Numbered from the stretch's first letter, positions 10,025-18,859 are shown. The stretch: 19,518 nt of DNA from Chloroflexota bacterium (GCA_012513595.1 JAAZBY010000406.1:1-19518); one strand, 5' to 3'. Numbers and translations are program-made. The notes: a model not told the origin generated them from the letters alone.

Positions 10025-11362
10025 ATGGCCAGAGAACACCTCAGCCGAGAGCAGGTCCTGCAGGCCGCGCGCGATAGACGCGTCCTCTTTGTGAACCTGC
10101 AGTTCACCGACATCGTCGGCCAGGTCAAGAGCGTGACGGTGCCCACCGCCCACTTGGAGAGCGCCCTGGATCGCGGGGTCTGGTTCGATGGCTCCTCGAT
10201 CGAGGGGTTCGCCCGCATCAGCGAGTCGGACATGTTCCTGCGCCCTGACCCCGACACCTTTGCCATCCTCCCCTGGCAGTCCAACGAGCACCAGACGGCC
10301 CGTCTCATCTGCGACGTGTACACCCCCGACGGCGAGCGCTTCCTCGGCTCGCCGCGCACCGCCCTCAAGGTGGCGCTGGAGGAGGCCGCCGCCCTCGGCT
10401 ACGAGTACCGCGCCGGGCCCGAGCTAGAGTTCTTTCTCTTTGAGTGTGACGCGGCCGGCAACCCGGTGCCCGGGGCCACCCACGACCACGCCTCCTACTT
10501 TGATGCCACCGCCGACCGGGGCAACCTCGTCCGCCAGGACATGACCACCGCCCTGCAGGCCTTTGGCATCGATGTGGAGACGGCCCACCACGAGACGGCC
10601 GTCGGCCAGCACGAGATCGATTTCCGCTACGACCACGCCCTGACGGCGGCCGACAACGCCGTCACCTTCAAGTACGTGCTCAAGGCCGTGGCCGCCCAGC
10701 ACGGCATCTATGCCACCTTTATGCCCAAGCCGATCCGCGGGGTGGCCGGCTCGGGGATGCACGTGCACCAGTCCCTGGCCGACGTCCACACCGGCGCGAA
10801 CCTCTTTGCTGACGCGGCCGACCCCTACGGCCTCTCCACGCTGGCCAGGCAGTTCCTGGCCGGGCAGATGCGCCACGCCCGCGGCATGACGGCCGTCCTG
10901 GCGCCGCTGGTGAACTCGTACAAGCGGCTGGTGCCCGGGTATGAGGCGCCCGTGTACGTCTCCTGGGCGCGCGTCAACCGCTCGGCGCTGATCCGCGTGC
11001 CGCGCTTCCCCTCGGCCGAGTCGGCCCGCATCGAGCTGCGCTGCCCCGACCCCTCCTGCAACCCCTACCTGGCCTTCACCGTCATGCTGCGGGCCGGCCT
11101 GGCCGGCATGCGCGAGGGGTTGACGCCGCCGCCCGCCACCGAGGAGGACCTCTACACCTCCGAGGGGGCCAGGCAGGGGCTGCCCGTCCTGCCGGGCTCG
11201 CTGCGTGAGGCGCTGGATGCCCTGGCCGATGATGCCGTGATCCAGCAGGCCCTCGGCCCGCACATCTATGAGCGCTTTACTGACGCCAAACGCCAGGAGT
11301 GGGACGACTACCGCCTCTCGGTCAGCCAGTGGGAGCTGGATCGCTACCTGCGCCGCTTCTAG
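10025..11362 (+). CDS. glnA: Glutamine synthetase, type I
   Basis: Glutamine synthetase ligates ammonia to glutamate with ATP. The 445-residue length suits the shorter GSI-alpha branch better than the roughly 470-residue GSI-beta enzymes. Diagnostic motifs are WFDGSSIEGF (from residue 53), the metal-ligand segment PELEFFLF (Glu133, Glu135), HHETAVGQHEIDF, MHVHQSL (245-251), NSYKRLVPGYEAP (from 297), and RVNRSALIRVP. The C-terminus ends SQWELDRYLRRF. AGGAGG at 10013-10018 fixes the start at 10025. No glnR, glnB or amt is visible in the window. A small P-loop kinase gene follows after 55 bases. It is the only ammonia-to-glutamine gene here and lies downstream of nadE-carA-carB. Confidence 0.96.
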   Translation: MAREHLSREQVLQAARDRRVLFVNLQFTDIVGQVKSVTVPTAHLESALDRGVWFDGSSIEGFARISESDMFLRPDPDTFAILPWQSNEHQTARLICDVYTPDGERFLGSPRTALKVALEEAAALGYEYRAGPELEFFLFECDAAGNPVPGATHDHASYFDATADRGNLVRQDMTTALQAFGIDVETAHHETAVGQHEIDFRYDHALTAADNAVTFKYVLKAVAAQHGIYATFMPKPIRGVAGSGMHVHQSLADVHTGANLFADAADPYGLSTLARQFLAGQMRHARGMTAVLAPLVNSYKRLVPGYEAPVYVSWARVNRSALIRVPRFPSAESARIELRCPDPSCNPYLAFTVMLRAGLAGMREGLTPPPATEEDLYTSEGARQGLPVLPGSLREALDALADDAVIQQALGPHIYERFTDAKRQEWDDYRLSVSQWELDRYLRRF

Positions 11363-11417
11363 GCCGCGCCGTCCGGCCACAGGACGTGCCCGCCGCCAGC
11401 ACAACGAGGTCACGGCC

Positions 11418-11939
11418 ATGAGCACGCTGGTCTTTATCCACGGCCCGAACGGGGTGGGCAAGTCGACCGTCTGCCGCATGCTGCACGGCCGCCTGGCGCA
11501 CTCGGCCTGGCTGGAGAGCGAATGGTGCCGGATGACCAACCCCTTTTCCTGGAACGAGGCCCTCATCGCGCTGACCATCCACAACATGGCGTACCTCTTG
11601 CGCGGGTACCTGTCGTGCGAGTGGGTCGAGGTTGTCCTCTTTCCGTACGGGTTCCACGGCCCGCGGCAACGCATCTGGGACACGGTCTTTGCCCGCCTTG
11701 CGGACATCCCCTTTACCTACGTCCCGATCACGCTGACCTGTGCGGAGGGCGAACACGTCGCACGGATGGCGCGGGACGGGCGGAGCGCGGCCCGCATCGA
11801 GCGCGCCCTGGCCGCCCGCGGCCTGTACGAGGCGTTGCCCCACCCCCGCATCGACACGACCCACCTTTCCGCCGACGAGGTGGCCGACCGGGTCATCGCC
11901 ATCGTCCAGAGCGCCGCGCCGCCCGGCCGCGGGCGTTGA
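11418..11939 (+). CDS. Small P-loop NTPase, kinase-like
   Basis: The 173-residue protein begins with a beta strand and Walker A loop, LVFIHGPNGVGKST (residues 4-17), in the style of nucleotide and small-molecule kinases. A later arginine-rich stretch (RMARDGRSAARIERALAARG) resembles a kinase lid, and IDTTHLSADEVADRVI near the end is typical of the final strand and helix of shikimate or adenylylsulfate kinase-like folds. The substrate cannot be recognised. The start at 11418 places the P-loop at the N-terminus; in-frame upstream codons read as low-complexity sequence overlapping glnA. A weak CGAGG precedes it. It probably shares a transcript with glnA. Confidence 0.72.
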   Translation: MSTLVFIHGPNGVGKSTVCRMLHGRLAHSAWLESEWCRMTNPFSWNEALIALTIHNMAYLLRGYLSCEWVEVVLFPYGFHGPRQRIWDTVFARLADIPFTYVPITLTCAEGEHVARMARDGRSAARIERALAARGLYEALPHPRIDTTHLSADEVADRVIAIVQSAAPPGRGR

Positions 11940-11965
11940 CAGGGCCGGCCCCGGGCGGTTATCCT
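11936..11965 (+). promoter_or_regulatory. Predicted sigma-70 promoter of the secreted C39-like protein
   Basis: A perfect -35 TTGACA (11936-11941) overlaps the stop codon of the P-loop kinase gene. A -10 candidate TATCCT (11960-11965) lies 18 bases further, matching 4 of 6 consensus positions. It is 54 bases upstream of the next ATG. Confidence 0.5.
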
Positions 11966-12018
11966 GCGGGCCAGCACCGCCCGACGGACAGGCCCGGCGG
12001 TGCGGGAGGCACCCGACC

Positions 12019-14301
12019 ATGGCCCTGGCTCGCCTTGTCCGTGCTGTTGCGATGCTCCTCCTGGCCGCGCTCTGCGTGCTGGCGGGCCCCCTGCCGGCGC
12101 CGCGCGGAGCAGTGGCCTCCGGCCCCGCCTGGCCGGTCGAGGCGGCGGGCTGCCTCGCCTTCCTGCGCGAGGGCGACGCCTGGCTGGCCTGCCCGGCGGG
12201 GGACGTCCGCCTGACCTCCCACGGCCGCGCCGCCAGCCCGCGCCTGGCCCCGGGCGCCCAGACCCTGGCCTATCTCTTACTGCCCGGGCCCGCGTCCCTC
12301 GCGGAGGCCGGCGAGGCCGCCGACGTCCGCCTGCTGAGCCTGGCCAGCGGCGCCGAGCGCTCGGCCGGCCCGGCCCCGGCCCCCTGGGGCGCCCCCGCCT
12401 GGGCGCCCGACGGCGCGGCGCTGGCCTGGCTGGGCGGGGGCTCCCTCTACCTCTATGACCCCGCCGCCGGAGGCCCCCGCGCCCTGGCCACCTCCCTGGC
12501 CTTCCGGGAGGCGCCCCGCCCGGCGCCCTCCTGGCGCGCCGACGGCGCCGAGCTCTACCTGCCCGGCTGGGAGGGCGACGCGCGCGCCGTGTGGGCCATC
12601 TCTACCGCCGGGGAGCGCCGCCCCCTGGCCACGCCGGGCGCCAATGGCCCCCTGGCCGTGGCGGCGGCCCCCTCTGGGGATCGGCTGGCCCTCGCCGATG
12701 GCGCGGCGCTCGCCATCCTCTCTGCCACGGGGGAGGCCCTGGGGGCCGCTGTGCCCCTGCCGGCCGGCGTGCTGGACCTGGCCTGGTCCCCGGCCGGGGA
12801 GCGGCTGGCCCTCCTCCTGGCCGACGGTCGCCTGGCGGTGGCCGAGGTGCGTGGCGACGGCGCGCTCGGCGCGCTCCGCAGCCCCGGCCGCGTCGACGCG
12901 GCCCTGCGCCTGGCCTGGGCCGACGCGGACCACCTGGCGGCCTGGGCCTGGGCGGAGCCGTCCGCCGGCCCGAACGAGGCCGTCTCGCTCCTGCCGGTCG
13001 AGGGCGCCCGGGCGCTCGCGGAGGTCCCTGCCGCGGGCCTGGCCCCGGCCGGCGCCTCCGCCGCCGCGCTCGCGCCGCGCGCCGAGCGGCCCTACGAGTG
13101 GTACCGCTACCAGGGCGAGGCGGATTCCGGCGCCTATGCCGCCACCAACTCGGGCCCCGCCTCGGTGGCCATGGCCATTCAGTTCGCCCGCAACGGCCTG
13201 CGGGTGCCCATCCGCGACGTGCGCGCCTATGTGGGCGGCACCAGCGAGACCTACGCCCCCCAGCTGCAGGGCGCCCTCGACCACTGGTCCGTCGCCAACC
13301 GCCGCCTCGATAGCGACGCGGCCATCCGCCAGGCGGTCACCTCGCGGGAAAGCATCGTCCTGGCCCGCCTGCCGATGCTCTGGATCGCCCCGGGCACCGA
13401 TCGCGGGGTGCCCTGGTCCGACCCGGCCGTCTTCACCGGGCGCTACGACTCCTTCGAGGGCCACCACTGGCTGGTGGTCAAGGCTTTCACGACCGATGGG
13501 CAGTGGGCCGTCGTCTATGACCCCAACGTCTGGGATGGCAACGGCGTCTACTGGTACTCAAACGGCGTGCCCAAGGGGCGGGCGCGCTACTACCGCGCCG
13601 AGCAGCTCCTCGGCGGCATCGCCGCCCTCGGCTATGAGGCGATCGAGGTGTTCGACCCCTCCTACCCCACGCCGACGCCGTCGGTCACCGCCACGCCGGG
13701 GCCCTGGTTCGCCGTGCCGCCCTTTGGCGAGCGGGTGCAGAACGGCTCCTTTGAAGAGCCAGGCGTCTGGTCGTACCCGGCCACCGCGGCCACCGCCCTC
13801 CGGCAGGACGCCGTGGCGCACTGGGGGCGCTGGTCGGCGCGGCTGGGGTTGCCGCCCGGGGAGGCCGACCGCTACTCCTACTCGGCCGTCTCGCAGCGTC
13901 TCTACATCCCCCCGGGGCCGGCGCCGGTGACGCTGACCTTCTGGCGCCTGGCCGGGACGCTCGAGCCCGCCGGCCCCACGGCCGCCGAGGTCTCTTGGGA
14001 GGGCTACCGCCCGCTGAGCGAGGGCGCCGTGGGCCCCTGGGCCGCCGCTGACTGGCAACGCGCCCTGGTGCTGGACGCGGACGGCCGCCTGCTGGAGGTC
14101 CTCCTGGCCCGCTGCGAGGCCACCTCCGGCTGGCAGCCCTTCACCGCCGACCTGACCCGTTACCGCGGCCTCACCATCGTGCTGCTGTTCGAGGTGATCA
14201 ACGACGGCCAGGGCGGGCGCCCCACCTGGATGTACGTGGACGACGTCTCGGTGGGCCATCGCCTGTACCTGGGCGCCCTGCCCCTGGTGCGCCGGCGCTA
14301 G
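12019..14301 (+). CDS. Secreted protein: beta-propeller, C39-like pseudopeptidase, C-terminal beta-sandwich
   Basis: The 760-residue protein starts with a signal peptide (ARLVRAVAMLLLAALCVLAG). Residues about 45-345 hold TolB/PD40-like propeller blades (for example APAWAPDGAALAWL, VLDLAWSPAGERLALLL). Residues about 355-540 resemble the C39-like papain fold: Gln365, then TNSGPASVAMA, where the usual Cys before GPAS is Ser378, then GHHWLVVKAF (His482/483) and VVYDPN. A Pro/Thr-rich linker near 549 (PTPTPSVTATPGP) leads to a beta-sandwich (about 560-750) starting VQNGSFEEPG, like carbohydrate-binding jelly rolls. The Cys-to-Ser change suggests a binding rather than cleaving role, which is inference. 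GGGAGG at 12004-12009 supports the start. It is expected outside the membrane; no sorting signal was seen at the C-terminus. Confidence 0.75.
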   Translation: MALARLVRAVAMLLLAALCVLAGPLPAPRGAVASGPAWPVEAAGCLAFLREGDAWLACPAGDVRLTSHGRAASPRLAPGAQTLAYLLLPGPASLAEAGEAADVRLLSLASGAERSAGPAPAPWGAPAWAPDGAALAWLGGGSLYLYDPAAGGPRALATSLAFREAPRPAPSWRADGAELYLPGWEGDARAVWAISTAGERRPLATPGANGPLAVAAAPSGDRLALADGAALAILSATGEALGAAVPLPAGVLDLAWSPAGERLALLLADGRLAVAEVRGDGALGALRSPGRVDAALRLAWADADHLAAWAWAEPSAGPNEAVSLLPVEGARALAEVPAAGLAPAGASAAALAPRAERPYEWYRYQGEADSGAYAATNSGPASVAMAIQFARNGLRVPIRDVRAYVGGTSETYAPQLQGALDHWSVANRRLDSDAAIRQAVTSRESIVLARLPMLWIAPGTDRGVPWSDPAVFTGRYDSFEGHHWLVVKAFTTDGQWAVVYDPNVWDGNGVYWYSNGVPKGRARYYRAEQLLGGIAALGYEAIEVFDPSYPTPTPSVTATPGPWFAVPPFGERVQNGSFEEPGVWSYPATAATALRQDAVAHWGRWSARLGLPPGEADRYSYSAVSQRLYIPPGPAPVTLTFWRLAGTLEPAGPTAAEVSWEGYRPLSEGAVGPWAAADWQRALVLDADGRLLEVLLARCEATSGWQPFTADLTRYRGLTIVLLFEVINDGQGGRPTWMYVDDVSVGHRLYLGALPLVRRR

Positions 14302-14310
14302 GGGCCCGTT

Positions 14311-14339
14311 TTGGCCCGCACGCGCCCGGCGGGTACACT
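14311..14339 (+). promoter_or_regulatory. Predicted promoter of the pdxA-family gene
   Basis: TTGGCC (14311-14316) and TACACT (14334-14339) are separated by 17 bases, each matching the consensus at 4 of 6 positions. The -10 box is also the left half of an inverted repeat. The predicted leader is only about 22 bases long. Confidence 0.45.
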
Positions 14340-14353
14340 GGTGTCATAGTGTA
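14334..14353. promoter_or_regulatory. Inverted repeat over the -10 region of the pdxA-family gene
   Basis: TACACT (14334-14339) and AGTGTA (14348-14353) form a perfect 6-base inverted repeat with an 8-base spacer. It covers the predicted -10 box and transcript start and ends just before the ribosome binding site, a position typical of a repressor operator. Confidence 0.4.
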
Positions 14354-14367
14354 ATGAAGGAGAGAAC

Positions 14368-15375
14368 ATGACGGAGCGACCGATCCTTGGCATTACCATG
14401 GGCGACCCCTCGGGCGCCGGGCCCGAGATCATCACCAAGGCCTGGGCCAACCCGGCCATGCACGCCATCGCCCGCATGGTGGTCATCGGCGATGCCGGCT
14501 GCCTGCGGCAGGCCTTCCGCATCACCGGCCTGCCCGGTAAAGTGCGGAGCATCACCGCCGTGCCGGAGGCGCGCTACGAGCGCGATACCCTCGACGTCCT
14601 GGACCTCCACGACGTCGACCTGGCCGCCCTGCAGTTTGCCAAGGTGCAGGCCATGGCCGGCCAGGCCGCCTACGACGCCGTGGAAAAGGCCGTGCGCCTG
14701 GCCCAGGCCGGTGAGATCGACGCCATCGTCACCTCGGCCCTGCACAAGGAGGCGCTCAACCTGGCCGGCTACAACTATGCCGGGCATACCGAGATCCTGG
14801 CCCACCTCACCGGTACCAAGAGCGTGACGATGATGCTCACCGCCGGGGATTTCCGCGTGACGCACGTCTCCACCCACGTCTCGCTGCGTGAGGCGATCGA
14901 GCGCGTCAAGAAGGAGCGCGTCTTGGCCGTCATCCGCCTGACCTACCAGGCGCTCCGGCAGCTGGGCATTGCCGAGCCGCGCCTGGCCGTGGCGGGCCTC
15001 AACCCGCACTCGGGCGAGGGGGGCCTCTTTGGCAGCGAGGACGAGGAGGAGATCGCCCCGGCCATCGCGGCGGGCCGCGCCGAGGGGATCAACATCTACC
15101 CGATCCCGATGCCGCCCGACACGGTCTTTTACCGCATGGCGCACCGCAAAGAGTTTGACGCGGTAGTGGCCATGTACCACGACCAGGGGCATATCCCCAC
15201 CAAGGTGCTCGGCTTTGCCGAGGGGGTCAACGTCACGTTGGGGCTGCCGATCATCCGCACCTCGGTGGATCACGGCACGGTCTTTGGCAAGGCGGGCAAG
15301 GGCACCGCCGACGAGACCAGTTTGAAGTGCGCGATCGAGGTGGCCGTGGCCATGGCCGGCGGCCGCCCGGCCTAG
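14368..15375 (+). CDS. PdxA-family 4-phosphate dehydrogenase, PdxA2-like
   Basis: The 335-residue protein starts with ITMGDPSGAGPEI, the PdxA signature. It keeps the three metal-binding histidines: His140 (YAGHTEILA), His214 (GLNPHSGEGG) and His271 (MYHDQGH), plus GVNVTLGLPIIRTSVDHGT. PdxA oxidises 4-phosphohydroxy-L-threonine in vitamin B6 synthesis. The PdxA2 branch instead oxidises D-threonate or D-erythronate 4-phosphate, made by DUF1537 kinases. The YHDQGHIPTKVLGF stretch looks more like PdxA2 than E. coli PdxA (YHDQGLPVLKYQGF), and a DUF1537 kinase lies at the start of this window, so PdxA2 is favoured. This is a judgement from memory, not from a tree. AAGGAGA at 14357-14363 supports the start. 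It is convergent with rpoD. Confidence 0.85.
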   Translation: MTERPILGITMGDPSGAGPEIITKAWANPAMHAIARMVVIGDAGCLRQAFRITGLPGKVRSITAVPEARYERDTLDVLDLHDVDLAALQFAKVQAMAGQAAYDAVEKAVRLAQAGEIDAIVTSALHKEALNLAGYNYAGHTEILAHLTGTKSVTMMLTAGDFRVTHVSTHVSLREAIERVKKERVLAVIRLTYQALRQLGIAEPRLAVAGLNPHSGEGGLFGSEDEEEIAPAIAAGRAEGINIYPIPMPPDTVFYRMAHRKEFDAVVAMYHDQGHIPTKVLGFAEGVNVTLGLPIIRTSVDHGTVFGKAGKGTADETSLKCAIEVAVAMAGGRPA

Positions 15376-15417
15376 CTGATCACGATCCCCGGGGTCTTCC
15401 GCGCGTCCCAGCCTCAT

Positions 15418-15463
15418 GACCCCCGGGGTCTTCCGCGCGCCTTGGCGCGGGACCCCGGGGGTC
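15418..15463. repeat. REP-like stem-loop, copy B, between convergent genes
   Basis: The outer arms GACCCCCGGGGTC (15418-15430) and GACCCCGGGGGTC (15451-15463) are identical to those at 2641-2686. The inner stem differs: CCGCGC (15433-15438) pairs with GCGCGG (15445-15450), again with a 2-base bulge (TT) on the left. The following TCTAAAGGCGGC also matches the flank of copy A. A half-copy (ATCCCCGGGGTCTTCCGCGCG) precedes it from about 15385. It sits between the pdxA-family and sigma factor genes, where a bidirectional transcription end would fit. Confidence 0.8.
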
Positions 15464-15521
15464 TAAAGGCGGCGACACCCGCGGCCCACCTCCGCCTCTT
15501 GCGCCAGGCCCTCCTCCCACC

Positions 15522-15582
15522 AAAAAGACTCCGGGCCCCCGCCCCGGCCGCCACTAGCGCCCGGAGCATGGAACCCGGAGTC
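15522..15582 (-). terminator. Rho-independent terminator of the sigma factor gene
   Basis: Read on the minus strand, GACTCCGGG (15574-15582) pairs with CCCGGAGTC (15527-15535) to form a 9-base-pair stem. It is followed directly by TTTTTG (15521-15526). The 38-base loop is long and can fold further. It begins about 20 bases after the rpoD stop codon. Confidence 0.7.
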
Positions 15583-15604
15583 CTTCTTCCCTCTATCCTC
15601 TGCG

Positions 15605-16798
<1,194 letters not shown>

Positions 16799-16998
16799 TT
16801 CACCTACCTGGCGACTCGGGCGCGGCTGGCCCTTGCCGCTGCGATTCCGATCGGTCGAACTTCGTGGGAACTAAAAAGGGCCCGGCAGCCTACCTCACTC
16901 CAGGGGAGAAGGATGGCCCGGTGCCCGTCATGTCGAACGTCTGTGTACGATCCACGAATGGTCCTTTCTCATACAGCCAGACGCAGCATACAGGTGTC

Positions 16999-17027
16999 AT
17001 TATACTCACAAAAATGGAATCGGTCAA
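16999..17027 (-). promoter_or_regulatory. Strong sigma-70 promoter of rpoD
   Basis: On the minus strand TTGACC (17022-17027) and a perfect TATAAT (16999-17004) are separated by exactly 17 bases, in a locally AT-rich patch. This is the best promoter match in the window and implies an rpoD leader of roughly 190 bases. Confidence 0.8.
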
Positions 17028-17115
17028 GCCGTACGCGTGGCCAGTTCGGGAACCTGCGGCGCCGGCGCCGCGGGCCTGGCCGCCTCTGGGGACCCGCCGG
17101 CGGCGCGCCTCCCGC

Positions 17116-17144
17116 TTGACGCCGCCCCTCCCCGCCGCTATAAG
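17116..17144 (+). promoter_or_regulatory. Predicted sigma-70 promoter of the Gfo/Idh/MocA gene
   Basis: TTGACG (17116-17121) and TATAAG (17139-17144) are separated by 17 bases, each matching the consensus at 5 of 6 positions. The ATG of the oxidoreductase is about 40 bases downstream. Confidence 0.7.
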
Positions 17145-17184
17145 GTCCCCGGTTGGCGCTGCCAGGAGCGAGGGGAGGCACAGG

Positions 17185-18318
17185 ATGGGCGTTTCTATCG
17201 GTATGGTCGGGCTGGGCTCTTTCGGGCGCGCCTTTGTGCCCCTCTTTCGCGACCACCCCGAGGTGAGCCGCCTGGCCCTCTGCGACGCCGACCCCGCCCG
17301 CCTTGCCGAAGTGGCTGACCTCGCCGAGGGCGGCGGCCGCCACGGTGTGGTCGAGCGCTACGGCTCTCTCCAGGACCTCCTGGCCACCGACATCGAGGCG
17401 GTGGTGCTCATCACGCAGCCCTGGCTGCACTACGAGCAGGCCCTGGCCGCCCTGGAGGCGGGCAAACACGTCTACTCGGCGGTGCCCGTCGTCTATGGGT
17501 TCGAGGCCTCCGCCATCCTTGACCAGCTCGATCACCTGGTGCGCACCGTGGAGCGCACCGGCCTCATCTACATGATGGGGGAGACGACCTACTTTCGGCG
17601 TGAGGTGATGTACTGCCGCCAGCGCGCCGCCGCCGGCGACTTTGGGCAGTTCACCTACGCCGAGTGCGAGTACTGGCACGACCTGGACAGCCCCTCGAGC
17701 AACCTCCGCGAGGTGGCCCGCCGGCGCTGGGGCGCCGACTGGGGGCCCGACAAGCGCGGCGGCGTGCCGATGTTCTACCCCACCCACTCGCTGGGCGGCG
17801 TCGTCTCGGTGATGGGCAGCCGGATGGTCTCCGTCTCGGCGCGCGGCTACGTGTACCCGGGGGACGACTGGTTCGCCCGCGACACGCTCGAGGGGAACGT
17901 CTTTTCCAACGAGGTGGCCCTCTACGAGGCCGCCAACGGCGCCCTGGTGCGCCATGGGGAGTTCCGCCGCATCGGGCACCCCAACCGCGAGGGGGTGCGC
18001 ATCCTGGGCACCGAGGGCTGCTTCCTCGACGATGCTTCCGGCTCCCGCTGGACGACCCGCCACGGCTGGGAGCCGTTGGACCTCTCCGACGTCGGCGAGG
18101 CGCTGCCGCCGGCGCTGGCCGCCAACCTCGGCGGGCACGGCGGGTCGCACGCCTACCTGGTGCACGAGTTTGTGGATTCCTGCGCTCGCGGACGGCTGCC
18201 GCGCATCCACGTGTGGGAGGCGGCCCGTTACCTGGCCCCCGGCCTGGTGGCGCACCAGTCGGCCCTGCGGGATGGGGAGACGCTGCCGATCCCCGACTGG
18301 GGCGACGCCCCCGCCTGA
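17185..18318 (+). CDS. Gfo/Idh/MocA family oxidoreductase, EKP-lacking variant
   Basis: The 377-residue protein has an N-terminal Rossmann fold (IGMVGLGSFGRAF, then LALCDADP) and the C-terminal alpha/beta domain of NAD(P)-dependent sugar and inositol dehydrogenases. The usual EKP motif after GKHV reads SAVP, so Val100 replaces the catalytic-site Lys. The later motif is GGVPMFYPTHSLGG, which keeps the His and resembles the PTH-type branch that includes NAD-using GH109-like glycosidases. A sugar-modifying oxidoreductase is likely but the substrate is unknown, and redox-cycling hydrolase chemistry cannot be excluded. AGGGGAGG at 17171-17178 fixes the start. It has its own promoter and is divergent from rpoD; the repeat block follows directly. 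Confidence 0.85.
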   Translation: MGVSIGMVGLGSFGRAFVPLFRDHPEVSRLALCDADPARLAEVADLAEGGGRHGVVERYGSLQDLLATDIEAVVLITQPWLHYEQALAALEAGKHVYSAVPVVYGFEASAILDQLDHLVRTVERTGLIYMMGETTYFRREVMYCRQRAAAGDFGQFTYAECEYWHDLDSPSSNLREVARRRWGADWGPDKRGGVPMFYPTHSLGGVVSVMGSRMVSVSARGYVYPGDDWFARDTLEGNVFSNEVALYEAANGALVRHGEFRRIGHPNREGVRILGTEGCFLDDASGSRWTTRHGWEPLDLSDVGEALPPALAANLGGHGGSHAYLVHEFVDSCARGRLPRIHVWEAARYLAPGLVAHQSALRDGETLPIPDWGDAPA

Positions 18319-18326
18319 CCACCGCC

Positions 18327-18463
18327 GAAGAGAAGAAGGACAGGATTGACAGGATTGACAGGATTGGCAGGATTGGGGAGATACCCAACCTGCCTAAAGA
18401 CGCTTGTATCTATAAGGGTCTTTAAATCCTGTAAATCCTGTTAATCCTGTCCTTCTTCTCTTC
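18327..18463. repeat. Inverted-repeat element, unit 1
   Basis: The outer 21 bases at 18327-18347 (GAAGAGAAGAAGGACAGG plus ATT) are perfectly complementary to 18443-18463 (AATCCTGTCCTTCTTCTC plus TTC). Complementarity continues inward as ACAGGATT against AATCCTGT units, with mismatches only at the ninth, variable base, giving arms of about 39 bases. The core of about 50 bases has no coding potential. Confidence 0.85.
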
Positions 18464-18677
18464 CTCTCTTCCATCAGCAGACCGCCACCGGGGGGAGAAG
18501 AGAGACAGGATTCACAGGATTCACAGGATTAGGAGTCTGATTCACTCTGCTGAAGGGGTCACCTTCGGCAGCAGTCCCAAAATCCTGTCAATCCTGTTAA
18601 TCCTGTCCTTCTTCTCTTCCTCTCTTCCATCAGCAGACCGCCACCGGGGGGAGAAGAGAGACAGGATTCACAGGATT
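18434..18677. repeat. 88-base exact direct repeat
   Basis: Bases 18434-18521 recur exactly at 18590-18677, an offset of 156. The repeat spans the right end of one inverted-repeat element, a spacer containing ATCAGCAGACCGCCACCGG, and the left end of the next. A diverged third spacer copy (ATCGGCAGAACGCCGCCGG) follows the third element near 18802. This indicates duplication of an element-plus-spacer unit. Confidence 0.85.
18497..18619. repeat. Inverted-repeat element, unit 2
   Basis: The left arm is GAAGAGAGACAGGATT plus two further units; the right arm (18581-18619) is three AATCCTGTN units ending in CCTTCTTCTCTTC. The core differs from unit 1 and contains its own 10-base-pair hairpin, CTGCTGAAGG (18547-18556) with CCTTCGGCAG (18562-18571), including one G-T pair. 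Confidence 0.8.
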
Positions 18678-18784
18678 GACAGGATTATGAATCCTGAGGA
18701 CGCGCCAGACTTGCCTAGATAAGCCTGCATCTCCAAAGGTCTTGAAATCCTGTAAATCCTGTAAATCCTGTCCTTCTTCTCTTC
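18653..18784. repeat. Inverted-repeat element, unit 3
   Basis: The left arm from 18653 and the right arm ending CCTTCTTCTCTTC at 18784 again carry three nine-base units each. Its core (18710-18750) aligns without gaps to 18389-18429 of unit 1 with 31 of 41 bases identical, so the two share ancestry beyond the simple repeat arms. Confidence 0.8.
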
Positions 18785-18830
18785 TTCTCTTCCTCTCTTC
18801 CATCGGCAGAACGCCGCCGGCCGCCTTGGC

Positions 18831-18859
18831 TTGACTTGGCTTGGCCGGCGTGATACTAT
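18831..18859 (+). promoter_or_regulatory. Predicted sigma-70 promoter of the substrate-binding lipoprotein gene
   Basis: TTGACT (18831-18836) and TACTAT (18854-18859) are separated by 17 bases. They match the consensus at 5 and 4 of 6 positions respectively. The predicted leader is about 240 bases. Confidence 0.6.

Larger units (their letters stand above)
16799..17184. other. Divergent intergenic region between rpoD and the oxidoreductase gene
   Basis: No gene is supported in these 386 bases. From left to right it holds the long rpoD leader (about 16799-16992), the rpoD promoter, a perfect 16-base palindrome GCGGCGCCGGCGCCGC (17056-17071), and the promoter of the rightward oxidoreductase gene. 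Confidence 0.65.
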
